A stretch of DNA of 43,417 bases from Victivallales bacterium (lineage in GTDB: Bacteria; Verrucomicrobiota; Lentisphaeria; Oligosphaerales; Oligosphaeraceae): positions 78,307 to 121,723 of the forward strand of contig JAFXUD010000030.1 in the NCBI GenBank assembly GCA_017535315.1. The letters run 5' to 3'. The position numbers were made by a program, and so were the translations under genes. Shown here in pieces: positions 1-9,907 of the stretch. Positions within the stretch are counted from its first letter, which is position 1. Each line of letters begins with the position of its first letter. The notes under the pieces were generated by a model. That model was given only the letters and a program-made list of their open reading frames with translations, did no database searches and had not been told where the DNA came from.

Positions 1-358
1 ACACTTCATGAACAGGCGTTTCCACTGATGGACGCCCAGGGGTGGAAGGATGGACGGATGCTTGGAGCAAAGTCCCTGCAATCGCCTCGCGTGCATTCTC
101 TATGGAACGGCGCTGCGTCTCTGGCATCTCGTCAGATGGCTTTTGGGGGAGAGCGTATTTAAAGACATTCCGCAGTGTTGCACGGTCAATCCGCAAGAAA
201 TCCTGTGGATGGATGGTTGCCAGGGCCTTGCCGCTTGGCTTGATGTAAAGCTCCTTCTCGGATTTGACGGAGGTGTTGCCCCCACCGAGAAACACATACA
301 GACTGTTGTTGCCGTAAAAACGCGAAAGTGCGGCGATTGTCTCTAGTTTCTGTTGCAT
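1..358 (-). CDS. Class II aldolase/adducin-family protein, N-terminal part (truncated by window edge)
   Basis: This is an open frame of 119 codons from the ATG at 358 that runs off the left edge. The start is supported by AAGGAA (365-370) six bases upstream. The protein shows the class II aldolase pattern: GGGNTSVK at residues 25-32 (phosphate-binding loop), IKPSGKALATI at 39-49, and GRPSVETPVH at 108-117, just before the point where the zinc-binding histidines would follow outside the window. Family members cleave sugar phosphates such as rhamnulose-1-phosphate or fuculose-1-phosphate. The spacing and the GGGNTSVK form recall the aldolase half of bifunctional rhamnulose-1-phosphate aldolase/dehydrogenases, but substrate and full length cannot be told here. 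It lies 80 bp downstream of the ftsZ-like gene and may have its own promoter, which I could not identify. Confidence 0.8.
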   Translation of the reverse strand, partial: MQQKLETIAALSRFYGNNSLYVFLGGGNTSVKSEKELYIKPSGKALATIHPQDFLRIDRATLRNVFKYALPQKPSDEMPETQRRSIENAREAIAGTLLQASVHPSTPGRPSVETPVHEV

Positions 359-438
359 GTTGGGTTCCTTGTATATGGTTGTGTGTTAGATAATTGACTT
401 TTTCGGCAGAACCGTTCCTAAATTCTCTCGTTCTCTCC

Positions 439-1680
439 TCAGGTTCCCTTGTCTATCATCTCCTTTTTCCTGCGGAATGTGGGGATATCGACATTGACAC
501 CGTTCCACATATTCTCTGGATCGCCTGCAAAAATCCCGACATCGTTTTCAACAAACGCGAATGTCAGCTGACCATTATCCTGCTTGCTGCCCTTACGCCC
601 TCCCTTGCGTGACTTGACAACGGGGTATTGGGGGACAGGCGCAACAGGAACTGCGGGATCATCAGGATAAGTCTCCTCTTCATCTTCTGGTTCTTCAAGC
701 TCAGCCTCCTCGCCGCTTTGCTGTATCGTATGAAGCAGCAGAGTCATGGAAAAATATGAAGGAATGGCCTCATCCATACAAGCAGCTACTTCCATATTGG
801 CATCAGGAAAGATATTGGAAACCGTGTTCAGCACATATTCCATCTCCTCTTCACGGCAGTTCGCGTTGACACGCAAAAGCGCAATACCCCTGTCAATCAC
901 GGTATGCGACTGCAATTCCTTGTATATCGGATCCTGCTGAATTCGATCGGCTATCTCGGATATCTTATCCGATGTCTCGCAGGCACATTGTATGAAATGG
1001 CAACGCGGGTTGCCATCTACGCTTGCCAGACTCGCCAATATTCCAGGCGTGACATTGAAAAGGTTCTTGCAGGAAAAAGGTGTTGCAATCCCTGTTGCCG
1101 CCATGGCCAAGTAGGCAGAGGCATTGCTGAAGGCGTCTGCTGCCGTATTCTGCTGATAATGAGCCAGCAGCTTTTCATTGGGGATGACCACCAACGCCTG
1201 GCAGTGCACATCCATCTGCGAGAGAAGCTGCTGAGCCGCCGCTTTCCGCTCCGCACTTTCAAAGGAAAAAGGCATCACCGCCAGCAGGACAGCGGAAACA
1301 CCCATATCATCAGCCAGACTGAGTATCTCCTCAACAGCGGCACCAGTCCCGCCACCTAATGCCGCCACGACAATGAGAAGCCTGCGGTTTTCCAGGTGCT
1401 TGGATATTTCACTGCTTGCATCCCTCAGAACGAGGACAGCCTGCTCGCTATCGGCGGAAGTGCCGTTGCCATTGACAGCCTCCTCCCCCAAAAGCAGGGA
1501 ATTGATATCATTTTTTTTAAGGTTTTGTATCTCCGCCGCATCAGTATCGATGCCAAGCAAATCTATTTCCGCATATTGTTTCAGGTATGGGAGCGAAGCA
1601 AGCACATCACATCCAGTATGTCCAAGTCCCAAAATCAGGCAGGGGGCCGTCGCCTTGTTTTTGCTTTGTCTGCTATCCAT
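439..1680 (-). CDS. ftsZ: Highly divergent FtsZ-like tubulin homologue
   Basis: 413 residues, beginning 12 bp after ftsA, with a purine-rich GGGGGAG ribosome site. Canonical FtsZ polymerises with GTP into the division ring. What is retained: a tubulin-like fold pattern with the IDTDA segment (residues 44-48), PFSFE (137-141), IPNEKLL (166-172), an acidic/proline linker (about 323-360) and a C-terminal VDIPTFRRKK peptide (397-406) like the FtsA-binding tail of FtsZ. What is altered: the first glycine box is LGLGHTGCDVL (17-27) instead of GVGGGGxN; the tubulin signature is GGGTGAA (110-116) instead of GGGTGTG; the T7 synergy loop is NVTPGIL (209-215) where FtsZ has NxDFADV, so both catalytic aspartates are gone. 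The fold call is firm; GTP hydrolysis is doubtful. Pairing with FtsA argues for a division role. Confidence 0.82.
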   Translation of the reverse strand: MDSRQSKNKATAPCLILGLGHTGCDVLASLPYLKQYAEIDLLGIDTDAAEIQNLKKNDINSLLLGEEAVNGNGTSADSEQAVLVLRDASSEISKHLENRRLLIVVAALGGGTGAAVEEILSLADDMGVSAVLLAVMPFSFESAERKAAAQQLLSQMDVHCQALVVIPNEKLLAHYQQNTAADAFSNASAYLAMAATGIATPFSCKNLFNVTPGILASLASVDGNPRCHFIQCACETSDKISEIADRIQQDPIYKELQSHTVIDRGIALLRVNANCREEEMEYVLNTVSNIFPDANMEVAACMDEAIPSYFSMTLLLHTIQQSGEEAELEEPEDEEETYPDDPAVPVAPVPQYPVVKSRKGGRKGSKQDNGQLTFAFVENDVGIFAGDPENMWNGVNVDIPTFRRKKEMIDKGT

Positions 1681-1692
1681 AATTCTCTCCCC

Positions 1693-3018
1693 CTACCAGT
1701 TGACAAGCGCGTGCATAATATCTGCCAGGAACTGACGTGGTGTCTTCTTACGATTCTCCTCATTGGCGCTTGCCTCGCGTATCTGGTAATCGTAAACAGA
1801 CATTTTGAGAAGTCCATAGGGGACGATATCCCGCGCGTCATTGTAGATGAACTTCCTGTCATTGCATTTTGGAGTCTCTGCGACGCGTACTTTCCTCCCA
1901 AAGATTTGCTCCGCCGTCTCGCATATCCCTGGAATCAACGCACCACCGCCCGACAGAATCACACCTCCTCCCAAATGGTGCCAGGAATCATTCTTCATCA
2001 ATTGCTCCTTCACCATGGAAAGTATTTCATGCACCCGAAGATACGCGACACGTTCAATACTGGAGACAGGAACCGTGCGTTGACGCTGCATCCCACGCGA
2101 ATCGCTGGACCAGCGATTCTCCACGGTCGCCTTGCGCTTGCGACCATCATTCTTGTTCACAATGTTGGCGTTCAGCTCACTTCCCATCTTGCGCATGATA
2201 TTCCTTGCCGTGTTCCATTCGATGTCAAACGCCTGCATTAAATCATTCTCAATATGATTGCAGCCGACTGGAATGTGACCAGCATGGACAAAGCACACCC
2301 CACGTGACACCACGAACGATGTCACCCCAGCGCCTATATCAATCAGCAGCACCCCATTGGCAAGGTCCTCTTCCAGATCAAGAGCATAGCCTATTGCCAT
2401 CGGCAAATAAAGCGTAATCGGTGTCACGCCAACAACCTCCTTGACCATCCCCTCCAATGTAGCCAACATGGTGCAGGAGCATAACGCCCCCTGCACATTT
2501 GCAGTGATTTCATGGGACGCCATATTGACGACATCATAGACCTCCCGCTTGTCATCAAGCTGGAAAAAACGCGTATAAGTCTGAAGCGTCCTGTTCTCAG
2601 ATGTGGCCAGAAAATCATAGTGCTCACGGACCTTTCTTGTCAGGACGGTCATGTCATCCTGTGTGATAAGGCTCTTTGAATGGACTGTTTTCAGGGTCAT
2701 GGAGGCGTTCTGAGACTGTACACCAGCGGTGATACCCAAATAGACGTTCCCGCCGCTGGTCATCGTTCCTGCCTTCAGCATGGCCTCGCCAAGAGCCTGA
2801 TGAAGCAGCTTGGTCACATCCTGAACGTTGCAGACAATGCCTTTTCGAATGTTCCCCGCAAGCTGCGCAGAATTGCCGCTGCGGTTGGAAAGCGTGTCGG
2901 AGCAACCCAATATCTTGAGGTTACCATCATTTTCCAGACGGGCAATTATCACGCGTATTGCCTCTGTCCCAAGGTCAATGATGGTAAATTGTTTATTTGT
3001 CGCAATATCTTCTGTCAT
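1693..3018 (-). CDS. ftsA: Cell division protein FtsA
   Basis: 441 residues, an actin-family ATPase that tethers FtsZ to the membrane and recruits the divisome. The actin-fold motifs are present: phosphate-1 IDLGTEAIRVIIA (residues 14-26), phosphate-2 LLIDIGAGVTSFVV (224-237) and the adenosine motif GGGVILSGGGALIPGI (350-365). Residues about 90-175 fit the FtsA-specific 1C subdomain. The C-terminus, RQFLADIMHALVNW (428-441), reads as an amphipathic helix and would serve as the membrane-targeting sequence. The start has GGAGGG about ten bases upstream. It is followed after 12 bp by the divergent ftsZ, so the two are surely co-transcribed. Unlike its partner, this protein keeps its nucleotide motifs, although a basic/serine-rich insertion (about 290-315) is longer than usual. 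Confidence 0.93.
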   Translation of the reverse strand: MTEDIATNKQFTIIDLGTEAIRVIIARLENDGNLKILGCSDTLSNRSGNSAQLAGNIRKGIVCNVQDVTKLLHQALGEAMLKAGTMTSGGNVYLGITAGVQSQNASMTLKTVHSKSLITQDDMTVLTRKVREHYDFLATSENRTLQTYTRFFQLDDKREVYDVVNMASHEITANVQGALCSCTMLATLEGMVKEVVGVTPITLYLPMAIGYALDLEEDLANGVLLIDIGAGVTSFVVSRGVCFVHAGHIPVGCNHIENDLMQAFDIEWNTARNIMRKMGSELNANIVNKNDGRKRKATVENRWSSDSRGMQRQRTVPVSSIERVAYLRVHEILSMVKEQLMKNDSWHHLGGGVILSGGGALIPGICETAEQIFGRKVRVAETPKCNDRKFIYNDARDIVPYGLLKMSVYDYQIREASANEENRKKTPRQFLADIMHALVNW

Positions 3019-3151
3019 CTTGTGTTCCCTCCGTCAACAATGGTTCCCTCTTCCATTGATATTTTCAAACTGAAATTACCTCTGAATATGCATCCTATAA
3101 CAATGTAACCTAAAACCTGACTCTCGCAAGGTGAAACCTACGATTTTTATG

Positions 3152-3177
3152 GAAATTCGAGGTGAACCTCGAATTTC
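3152..3177 (-). terminator. Perfect 11-bp hairpin at the end of the APH-like gene
   Basis: GAAATTCGAGG (3152-3162) and CCTCGAATTTC (3167-3177) are perfect inverted repeats around a 4-base loop. The hairpin begins inside the TGA stop of the gene at 3176. On the transcribed strand it is followed by CATAAAAATC rather than a U-run, so it is not a classical intrinsic terminator. It may still end or stabilise the long upstream transcript before ftsA. Confidence 0.4.
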
Positions 3178-4111
3178 AATTCCATTTTTCCCGCAGCAGC
3201 TCTGCATTGTCTAGAAGCAGCCAGATGAAATCCAGTTCCTGTACCATCATTTCACGGTCATTAGCAAAGCACCACTCCCTCATCCAGGCAAATCGCTGTG
3301 CCGCGATGGTTTCTGGAAGCCACTGCCAAGAATCCTTCGACAGAAAATCTTTTCCACGAAGGGTACGTACCAACTCCATTGCCATTCCATTCGTCAGATA
3401 TTCTGGTGCATCCATCCCAATGCATCCCAGCAAATTGGCTAGGTCGTACGCCTCTATCTTGAAACCGCAGAACTCCCAGTCTATTAGCGCATTGATCTGC
3501 TGGTTGCCCCAGATGATGTTCAACGGATGAAAATCTCCGTGGCAGAAATGGACAGGAAGGCTTGCCTCAACATTGAAAAACGGTCCCAATGCCTCCAAAA
3601 TCGGCTGCAAATCGCTGAATAAAGCAGGATTATGAGATCTGATATGTCGCATGAGATGACTGATGTAATGCCCCAATTCAAAATGCTCGATCGCAGGAAT
3701 GCCTGATGATTTTTCCTTAAGTTCCAAAAGTAGAGCAGCACAGGCCTTGCCACGCCAATCGTCATTGGCGTAGGTTTCGCGGGGCAAAGGCACCCCTGGA
3801 ATCCATTTGCGAAGTTGCCAGAAGGCATTTGCATACTGAAAACCCAAGTTGCCATCCAAAGTTGGCAACCATGCTGGAACTTCCTTGAAATGATGCACTT
3901 GAAGCATTAGAAGCATCTGTGCCTGTTTCAGGCGCGACGTGAGTTTTTCAGGGAGAAGACACTCCAGGATATAGCTTTCACCATTGGAGGCACGCAATGC
4001 CTGCCGAAAGGTCACGCGAGCAGGACTGCCTTCGTTCACAGGTACTTCCAACAGTTCAGCATCTTCTAAGCCCCATTGGCGAAGCACATTTTCGGGAATC
4101 TCTCTTTTCAT
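3176..4111 (-). CDS. APH/choline-kinase-like phosphotransferase family protein
   Basis: 311 residues. The Brenner motif HGDFHPLN (191-198) supplies the catalytic aspartate and the metal-binding asparagine, followed by IDWE (210-213) with the metal-binding aspartate and YDLANLL (222-228). This is the aminoglycoside phosphotransferase/choline kinase/homoserine kinase fold. The N-terminal lobe has no obvious glycine-rich loop but does carry a plausible strand ESYILECL near residue 45. The ATG overlaps the uvrA stop (ATGA, 4108-4111), so it is translationally coupled to uvrA. Members phosphorylate small hydroxyl compounds; the substrate here is not readable, and antibiotic resistance is not implied. 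It is the last gene of the long operon starting at 21866. Confidence 0.85.
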   Translation of the reverse strand: MKREIPENVLRQWGLEDAELLEVPVNEGSPARVTFRQALRASNGESYILECLLPEKLTSRLKQAQMLLMLQVHHFKEVPAWLPTLDGNLGFQYANAFWQLRKWIPGVPLPRETYANDDWRGKACAALLLELKEKSSGIPAIEHFELGHYISHLMRHIRSHNPALFSDLQPILEALGPFFNVEASLPVHFCHGDFHPLNIIWGNQQINALIDWEFCGFKIEAYDLANLLGCIGMDAPEYLTNGMAMELVRTLRGKDFLSKDSWQWLPETIAAQRFAWMREWCFANDREMMVQELDFIWLLLDNAELLREKWN

Positions 4112-6951
4112 TTCTTCAGCAATGGTTTAAGATATTTTCCAGTGTAGGATTTTGAATTCTTTGCAACCTCTTCCGGCGTTCCTTCCGCGATAATCATGCC
4201 TCCCTGGTCACCTCCTTCTGGTCCCAGGTCAATGATATGGTCGGCCACCTTGATGACATCCAGGTTGTGCTCGATTACAAGCACGGTATTGCCCTGGTCG
4301 CGCAAGGCGTTCAGTACCTGCAGAAGGTGTTCAATGTCAGCTAGATGCAAACCTGTTGTCGGTTCATCAAGCACATAGAGGGTATGTCCCTGGGGCCGCC
4401 TGGAGAGTTCCGTCGCCAGTTTGATCCGTTGCGCCTCGCCGCCCGACAAGGTCGTGGCTGGTTGTCCCAGCTTGATATAGCCCAGTCCGACTTCGCTTAA
4501 TGTCTTCAATTTGTTCTTGATGCGGGGAATGGCCTCAAAAAACTCCAGTGCCTCGTCAACCGTCATCTCCAGGACCTCTGCGATGTTGCGACCCTTGAAA
4601 CGCACATTCAGTGTCTCCGTATTGTAGCGCTGTCCGCCACACTGCTCGCACTGGACATAGACATCGGGCAGAAACTGCATCTCTATTTTTCGTATGCCGT
4701 CTCCTTTGCAGGATTCGCAACGTCCGCCTTTGATGTTGAAGCTGAATCTTCCAGGCGTATAGCCGCGCACCTTGGCATCATTCGTTTCGGAATAGAGCAC
4801 GCGTATGATGTCAAAAAGCCCTGTGTAAGTGGCTGGATTGGATCGTGGAGTGCGACCAATTGGACTCTGGTCGATGACAATCATCTTATCGACATGTTCC
4901 AGACCGTCGATACTTTGATGTTTTCCTGGTGCGTCCGTCTTGATTTTCATGCGTTCAAAGATTGCACGCACAAGAATACGGTTGACGAGCGTGGATTTGC
5001 CAGAGCCAGAAACGCCCGTCACGCAGCAGAATGTGCCCAATGGGATGCGCACATCAATTTTCCTCAGGTTGTGTTCCTCTGCCTTGTGGATAACGATGAA
5101 ATTTCCATTGCCAGGATGCCTTTCTGGCGGTACCTCAATACGGCGTTTTCCCAAAAGGAATTGGCCCGTAAGCGATTCCTTGCATTTCATCACCTCCTGG
5201 GGCGTGCCTGCACAGATGACCTGTCCTCCGTTTCGCCCTGCACCAGGCCCCAGATCGACAAGAAAATCCGCCGCACGCATGGTATCAAGATCATGCTCGA
5301 CAACTATGACCGTGTTTCCGACGTCGCGCAGTTTTCGAAGGGTGTCGAGCAGTTTGTCATTGTCCCTCTGGTGGAGGCCGATGCTGGGTTCATCTAGGAT
5401 ATACAGCACTCCGACCAGGCCGCTTCCAATCTGGCTTGCAAGACGGATTCGCTGGGATTCACCGCCAGAAAGCGAACCAGATTCACGGTTGAGCGTCAGG
5501 TAATTGAGTCCGACAGATTTCAGGAAACCCAGGCGCGCCTTGATCTCCTTGCAGATTTCCGCTGCAATGGCAGTTTCCATCTTGGTCAGTTTCAGGTTTT
5601 CCATGAACTTCAAAGCGTTGTCAATGCTCTGGGAACAGAACTCGTAGATGTTCAGCCCATTGACGGTCACCGCCAGATATTCAGGCTTCAAACGCTTGCC
5701 ATGGCAGTCGGGACATTCTTCATAGCTCATCAGCTCCTGAAGCTTGTTGCGCAATTCCTCGTTTTCCGTCTCTCGGTGACGCCTGATGAGATTCGGAATG
5801 ATCCCTTCGAAGGGTTTGCGCCAGGGGTTCATCTTCCCGCGCATCCAGTAGTCGAAGACCACTATTTCATCGCCTGTGCCATAGAGCAGAATCTGCTTGA
5901 TGTTGTCAGGCAGATCCTTCCAGGGCGTTGTCAAACTGAACTTATACTGTTCGGCAAGACATCGCAAGTAATGGTTGTAAAGAATGATGGTACGATGCCC
6001 TCCCTTCCGCCACAGTGGAATCGCGCCTTTCTTGATGGACAGTGTCGGGTCGGGCACCACCGCCTCAGGCGTGAAAATAAGGTGTACGCCAAGACCATCA
6101 CAGGTGGGACAGGCTCCATACGGGGTGTTGAAGGAGAAGTTGCGCGGCAACGGCTTGCTGAAGCTCAAGTTGCAGTGGACACACGCAAGGTGTTCGCTCA
6201 TCTGCTCCTCCTTCCAGCCGCTCTTCTCGTTCTTGTCCTCACTGAGAAGCGTCAGGATGCCATCCCCTTTCTTCAAGGCTAGTTCCACGGAATCCGCGAG
6301 ACGACTTGCCTCTGTATGACCTGTGACCAGACGATCCACCACGGCTTCAAGAGTATGGCGCTTTGTCTTCGCCAAGGTGATATCCTCTTCCAGCGATTTG
6401 ATTTCCCCATCGATGCGCACACGGGAGAAACCGTCGCGACGCATCTTTTCGATGATTTCCTTGTGCTCCCCCTTCCGTCCATTGACGTATGGCGCCAGCA
6501 GCATGATTTTCACCCCATCAGGCATGGCGGAAATCTGCTCGCAGATGCTCTGCGGACTCTGGCTATGTATTTCACGCCCGCATTGCGGACAATGCGGAAT
6601 ACCTATATGCGCGTAGAGCAAGCGCAGATAGTCGTAAATCTCCGTCGTCGTGGCGACGATGGAACGCGGTGAGCTGCCTGCGGTACGCTGCTCGATGGCA
6701 ATGGCGGGGGAAAGCCCGTCGATATGCTCGACATGCGGTTTTTGAAGACGGTCCAAAAACTGCCTGGCATATGCGGAAAGGCTCTCGACGTAGCGCCTCT
6801 GCCCTTCTGCGTACAACGTATCAAAGGCCAGAGAGGATTTGCCTGAGCCGCTCAAGCCAGTAATGACTACCAGCTTGTCCCGCGGTATCTCCAGTGTGAT
6901 GTTCTGCAAATTGTGCTGCGTGGCACCGATTATCTTAATGACGCCTGACAT
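4108..6951 (-). CDS. uvrA: Excinuclease ABC subunit A
   Basis: 947 residues, normal for UvrA. It is the damage-recognition ATPase of nucleotide excision repair, acting as a dimer with UvrB. Walker A of the first ABC domain is GLSGSGKSS (32-40), followed by [25 protein letters not shown] marks the first zinc module; the next zinc finger has CVHC and CPTC pairs. The first ABC signature is [15 protein letters not shown], then [13 protein letters not shown]. The second domain has [10 protein letters not shown], the CESC...CEQC zinc finger, and [15 protein letters not shown] with [10 protein letters not shown]. All catalytic elements are intact. The Shine-Dalgarno site is weak. It sits between glycosidase genes and an APH-like gene, an unusual neighbourhood, but spacing (48 bp upstream, 4-bp overlap downstream) implies co-transcription. 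Confidence 0.98.
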   Translation of the reverse strand: MSGVIKIIGATQHNLQNITLEIPRDKLVVITGLSGSGKSSLAFDTLYAEGQRRYVESLSAYARQFLDRLQKPHVEHIDGLSPAIAIEQRTAGSSPRSIVATTTEIYDYLRLLYAHIGIPHCPQCGREIHSQSPQSICEQISAMPDGVKIMLLAPYVNGRKGEHKEIIEKMRRDGFSRVRIDGEIKSLEEDITLAKTKRHTLEAVVDRLVTGHTEASRLADSVELALKKGDGILTLLSEDKNEKSGWKEEQMSEHLACVHCNLSFSKPLPRNFSFNTPYGACPTCDGLGVHLIFTPEAVVPDPTLSIKKGAIPLWRKGGHRTIILYNHYLRCLAEQYKFSLTTPWKDLPDNIKQILLYGTGDEIVVFDYWMRGKMNPWRKPFEGIIPNLIRRHRETENEELRNKLQELMSYEECPDCHGKRLKPEYLAVTVNGLNIYEFCSQSIDNALKFMENLKLTKMETAIAAEICKEIKARLGFLKSVGLNYLTLNRESGSLSGGESQRIRLASQIGSGLVGVLYILDEPSIGLHQRDNDKLLDTLRKLRDVGNTVIVVEHDLDTMRAADFLVDLGPGAGRNGGQVICAGTPQEVMKCKESLTGQFLLGKRRIEVPPERHPGNGNFIVIHKAEEHNLRKIDVRIPLGTFCCVTGVSGSGKSTLVNRILVRAIFERMKIKTDAPGKHQSIDGLEHVDKMIVIDQSPIGRTPRSNPATYTGLFDIIRVLYSETNDAKVRGYTPGRFSFNIKGGRCESCKGDGIRKIEMQFLPDVYVQCEQCGGQRYNTETLNVRFKGRNIAEVLEMTVDEALEFFEAIPRIKNKLKTLSEVGLGYIKLGQPATTLSGGEAQRIKLATELSRRPQGHTLYVLDEPTTGLHLADIEHLLQVLNALRDQGNTVLVIEHNLDVIKVADHIIDLGPEGGDQGGMIIAEGTPEEVAKNSKSYTGKYLKPLLKK

Positions 6952-6999
6952 GATGAAAAAGCGATGAATAAGGGATGAAAGAGATAAATGCGATAGGGG

Positions 7000-9873
7000 C
7001 TAAAGCTCGAAACCGAAACGGACGATGCAGGTTTTGTCGTTCCACTGGGGTTGTAGCTTTAAACAATAGTGCTTGTCCTTGAAGAAACTGGCGGGGGAAA
7101 CGCCCCAAGACTCGCCCTCTTTGAGGTGATGCGGCCCCAGTAGATTGCGCAGGTTGTTGGTCAACGTGATTTCAAGGAGATTGTCCTTTGCACGCAGAAC
7201 ACCCTGCGGGATGCCCAATTCGTAAGGACGCCAGACAATGGTGCCCAGTTCCACTCCATTCAGGCGAACTTCTGCTACGTTCGCAAAGAGCTGCGCAAAA
7301 CGCAAGACCTTGCAATCGCAATCAGCTGCATCAAAGCGTCGGGTCAGCTTGACCTTGCCAGCAAAGAAGGGAAGCCCGTCATTCTGCAGGTTGGTGCCAT
7401 CGGATTCGTGTCCCAATGTGTCAATGACGAACGGACCATCCAGCCGTTCTGCATCTCGACCGATAAGTTCGCGTTTTCCAAGATTGCGTACTGCAAAATC
7501 GCCCGCGATATAGATGGATTCCAGTTCCATGTTGAAGCTCAGCTTGTTGCGTTCCGCCTCGAAGATGCGCGCAGCCCGTATGTTCGCATAGACCTCTGGC
7601 TCCTGATGGAAAACCGTCTCTAAAGTGATGGTGTTCACACCATGCTTGCAAGGCGGCAATGGGATGGTGGCAAAGGCTTGGTCGAAGAGGAAGCCCTCGG
7701 CTTGTGAAGCAATCCTCTCCCCATTGAAGGAAATCGCATATTTCTCAGGCGATTCCACGAGAAGCGTCAAGGACTTGGAGAGATCAAAGCCTTCCGCAAC
7801 CTGGAATTCGAACTCAAGGCGCAGATTCACATCTTTTTCGTACTTCAGTACTTCCGCCATCAGGGAGATGGTTTCAATCCGCTCGGCCAGCAACTTGCCA
7901 TCAACGTAGCAGCGGCAGGTGTCCAGGGTGAGCGTGTTGGGCGTCAGAAGCTCCATCTGGTAATTTGACACAGGCTTGGTGCAAACAGCCATAGCTGCAG
8001 GACGCACCACCAGCATCAGACTTCCGCCTGGCTCGAAACGATAAGGCATGTCAAACTGTCCCGCTTCTACGGAGACGTAATCGCCAGTTTCTGGCATGAA
8101 TCGCGCAATTGGCTGTCCAGTGAAATCGAATCTCACCTCAGCCGCCTCGGCATTGCTACTGTTTACGAAGAACAGCAGTTCGGCGGGGGAACCCTGGAAA
8201 TCCTTGACAAATCTTCTGGTGGCAATGATCTTGCCACGGTCGCCCGAGATGTCGCAAAGCTGGTATTGCTTTGAGCACAGCAAGGCGACCTCCCCTTCGT
8301 CATGGCACCAATAGACCTTGTCGAGAAGCTCCTGAAGGGTATTGTCTTGTTCGCCATCAACAGTATAGGTGACGTTGATGGGTGGCTGTACGCCGATGAT
8401 GCGCCCGCCGTTCTGCACAAACTCTTCCAGAAGTAGTTTTTCTGTTGCAGAGATGTTGTTCAGCTTCGGCAAAACAATCAGTTCATAGCTCTGCTGGCCG
8501 ATGATGAAGTGGGCACCATCCACCCTGCCTTTTTCCGCGATGATGGTCTCGTCGCCATAGTGGAATGGAACCTGGTGCGCCTCCAGCAGAGCAGTCAGGC
8601 TGGCAAAGGAGCTGTAATACATGTTCAAGAGACCATTGCCGCCGCAGTTGTACTCCGTCCAGGCAGTCGATTGCCCATGCAGTACTAAAACGGGTGTCGA
8701 AGAGCTTCCGCTGGCTAGAAGCTGGCCAATGCGGGAGACGTAGTCGTTGAAGAGGCGGTAGTTGTCCCACCAAGGCTGGTGCTGGAAGAGCGAGGCGGGG
8801 TAGTCACGTTTGCGGGCGCCGCGCAAGGAGTAGCTCTCCAAGTGCTGGCAGAGAAGATTGATGCCGCGTGCCATCTGCAACTGGTACATCCAACGCATAT
8901 CCTGGAAATTGACGTTCCATCCGCAGAGTGCAAAAGTCTCTACGAGAAGTCTCTCCTTTCCCGTCTGCGCTGCAACTGATTGAAGCTGATTCAGCCCAAC
9001 TGCGTTTGGTGTGTTTCTGCCAAGCCAGTCAACGCCTGGTATGTGGTAGAACTCGTACTGAGGCATAATGGCGCCGTTGGAATACAACTGCGCCTCGTAG
9101 GTCTCCTCCAGGACGTGATGTCCTGTAAGCAGCTTGCCGTTTGCCTCGCACCAGTCGTGAATCTGGCGGAGAAAATTGTCACGGAAAAGACGTGTCAATA
9201 AAGACCAGTAGCGGACACGCACGGCGCGATACCCCTCGCACTGCGTGAAGATGGCGGGCAGTTCAGTCAGAAGATCACGTCCATAGGCGGCACGGTATTC
9301 CGCTGGCAACGTCAGCGACCATGGAACGCCATTGCGGGAGAGCTGGGGTTCATCCGTAAAGAAGCCTTTGACGGCCTTCCACGCCCTCGGCGATAGCCTT
9401 TCCTTGTAAACCTCATAGACTTGGCGGATGAACTCGCTCGTGACATCTGCATCCAAATTATCAACGTAATAAGGGTTTACATCGTAATAGAAGAGCATGC
9501 CGTCAATTTTGGCGATAACACGGTTCACAGGAATGTCGGCTGCCTTCTCTTCGGTTGTCATTCGCAGGTATTTCTGCTGGTATTTTTCGCCAAGGCCGTT
9601 GACCATACCGTTGCCAAAGCCGCTTGGCCAGCCGTTCTCGTCGTAGAGCCAAGGCTCGGAACCAACCTTAATCGCCTCATCGACAGTCGCCTCGACTGCA
9701 TCAAACCACTCCTTTGAAAAGTACTTGGTGAGAAGTCCGCCACGTGCGTGCATGAAGAAGCCGCCAATTCCCTTGTCGTGCATCTCGCGCACCTGGTGGC
9801 GCAGCTCTTCGGGGACTAGAACGTCATTCCAGCTCCAGAAGGGAACTGGACGAAACTCGGTTCGTATTTCCAT
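7000..9873 (-). CDS. GH106-like glycoside hydrolase (alpha-L-rhamnosidase-like), cytoplasmic
   Basis: 957 residues from the ATG at 9873, chosen because AAGGAA lies five bases upstream; an in-frame ATG at 9930 lies inside the previous gene and lacks this. The N-terminus carries a family pattern: PFWSWND (11-17), GIGGFFMHARGGL (35-47), WLYDENGWPSGF (75-86). Later come an ETFALCGW segment and a HLESYSLRG segment typical of the barrel of these enzymes. The C-terminal part, around the VRLNGVELGTIVWRPYELG segment, is a jelly-roll sugar-binding module. There is no signal peptide, so it acts on imported oligosaccharides. Characterised GH106 enzymes release terminal L-rhamnose from pectins and glycosides; specificity here is inference. 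It follows a GH2 gene by 34 bp, forming a glycosidase pair. Confidence 0.8.
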   Translation of the reverse strand: MEIRTEFRPVPFWSWNDVLVPEELRHQVREMHDKGIGGFFMHARGGLLTKYFSKEWFDAVEATVDEAIKVGSEPWLYDENGWPSGFGNGMVNGLGEKYQQKYLRMTTEEKAADIPVNRVIAKIDGMLFYYDVNPYYVDNLDADVTSEFIRQVYEVYKERLSPRAWKAVKGFFTDEPQLSRNGVPWSLTLPAEYRAAYGRDLLTELPAIFTQCEGYRAVRVRYWSLLTRLFRDNFLRQIHDWCEANGKLLTGHHVLEETYEAQLYSNGAIMPQYEFYHIPGVDWLGRNTPNAVGLNQLQSVAAQTGKERLLVETFALCGWNVNFQDMRWMYQLQMARGINLLCQHLESYSLRGARKRDYPASLFQHQPWWDNYRLFNDYVSRIGQLLASGSSSTPVLVLHGQSTAWTEYNCGGNGLLNMYYSSFASLTALLEAHQVPFHYGDETIIAEKGRVDGAHFIIGQQSYELIVLPKLNNISATEKLLLEEFVQNGGRIIGVQPPINVTYTVDGEQDNTLQELLDKVYWCHDEGEVALLCSKQYQLCDISGDRGKIIATRRFVKDFQGSPAELLFFVNSSNAEAAEVRFDFTGQPIARFMPETGDYVSVEAGQFDMPYRFEPGGSLMLVVRPAAMAVCTKPVSNYQMELLTPNTLTLDTCRCYVDGKLLAERIETISLMAEVLKYEKDVNLRLEFEFQVAEGFDLSKSLTLLVESPEKYAISFNGERIASQAEGFLFDQAFATIPLPPCKHGVNTITLETVFHQEPEVYANIRAARIFEAERNKLSFNMELESIYIAGDFAVRNLGKRELIGRDAERLDGPFVIDTLGHESDGTNLQNDGLPFFAGKVKLTRRFDAADCDCKVLRFAQLFANVAEVRLNGVELGTIVWRPYELGIPQGVLRAKDNLLEITLTNNLRNLLGPHHLKEGESWGVSPASFFKDKHYCLKLQPQWNDKTCIVRFGFEL

Positions 9874-9907
9874 ATTGTTCCTTGTTAGGTTTGATTTGTT
9901 CCAAATG

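Noticed and set aside
1396-2241. Plus-strand open frame of 281 codons across the ftsA-ftsZ junction
   Set aside because: Overlaps two well-supported genes on the other strand and shows no family pattern.
3176-4111. Antibiotic-resistance aminoglycoside kinase
   Set aside because: Only the general APH fold motifs are present; nothing points to aminoglycosides and the gene sits in a housekeeping operon.
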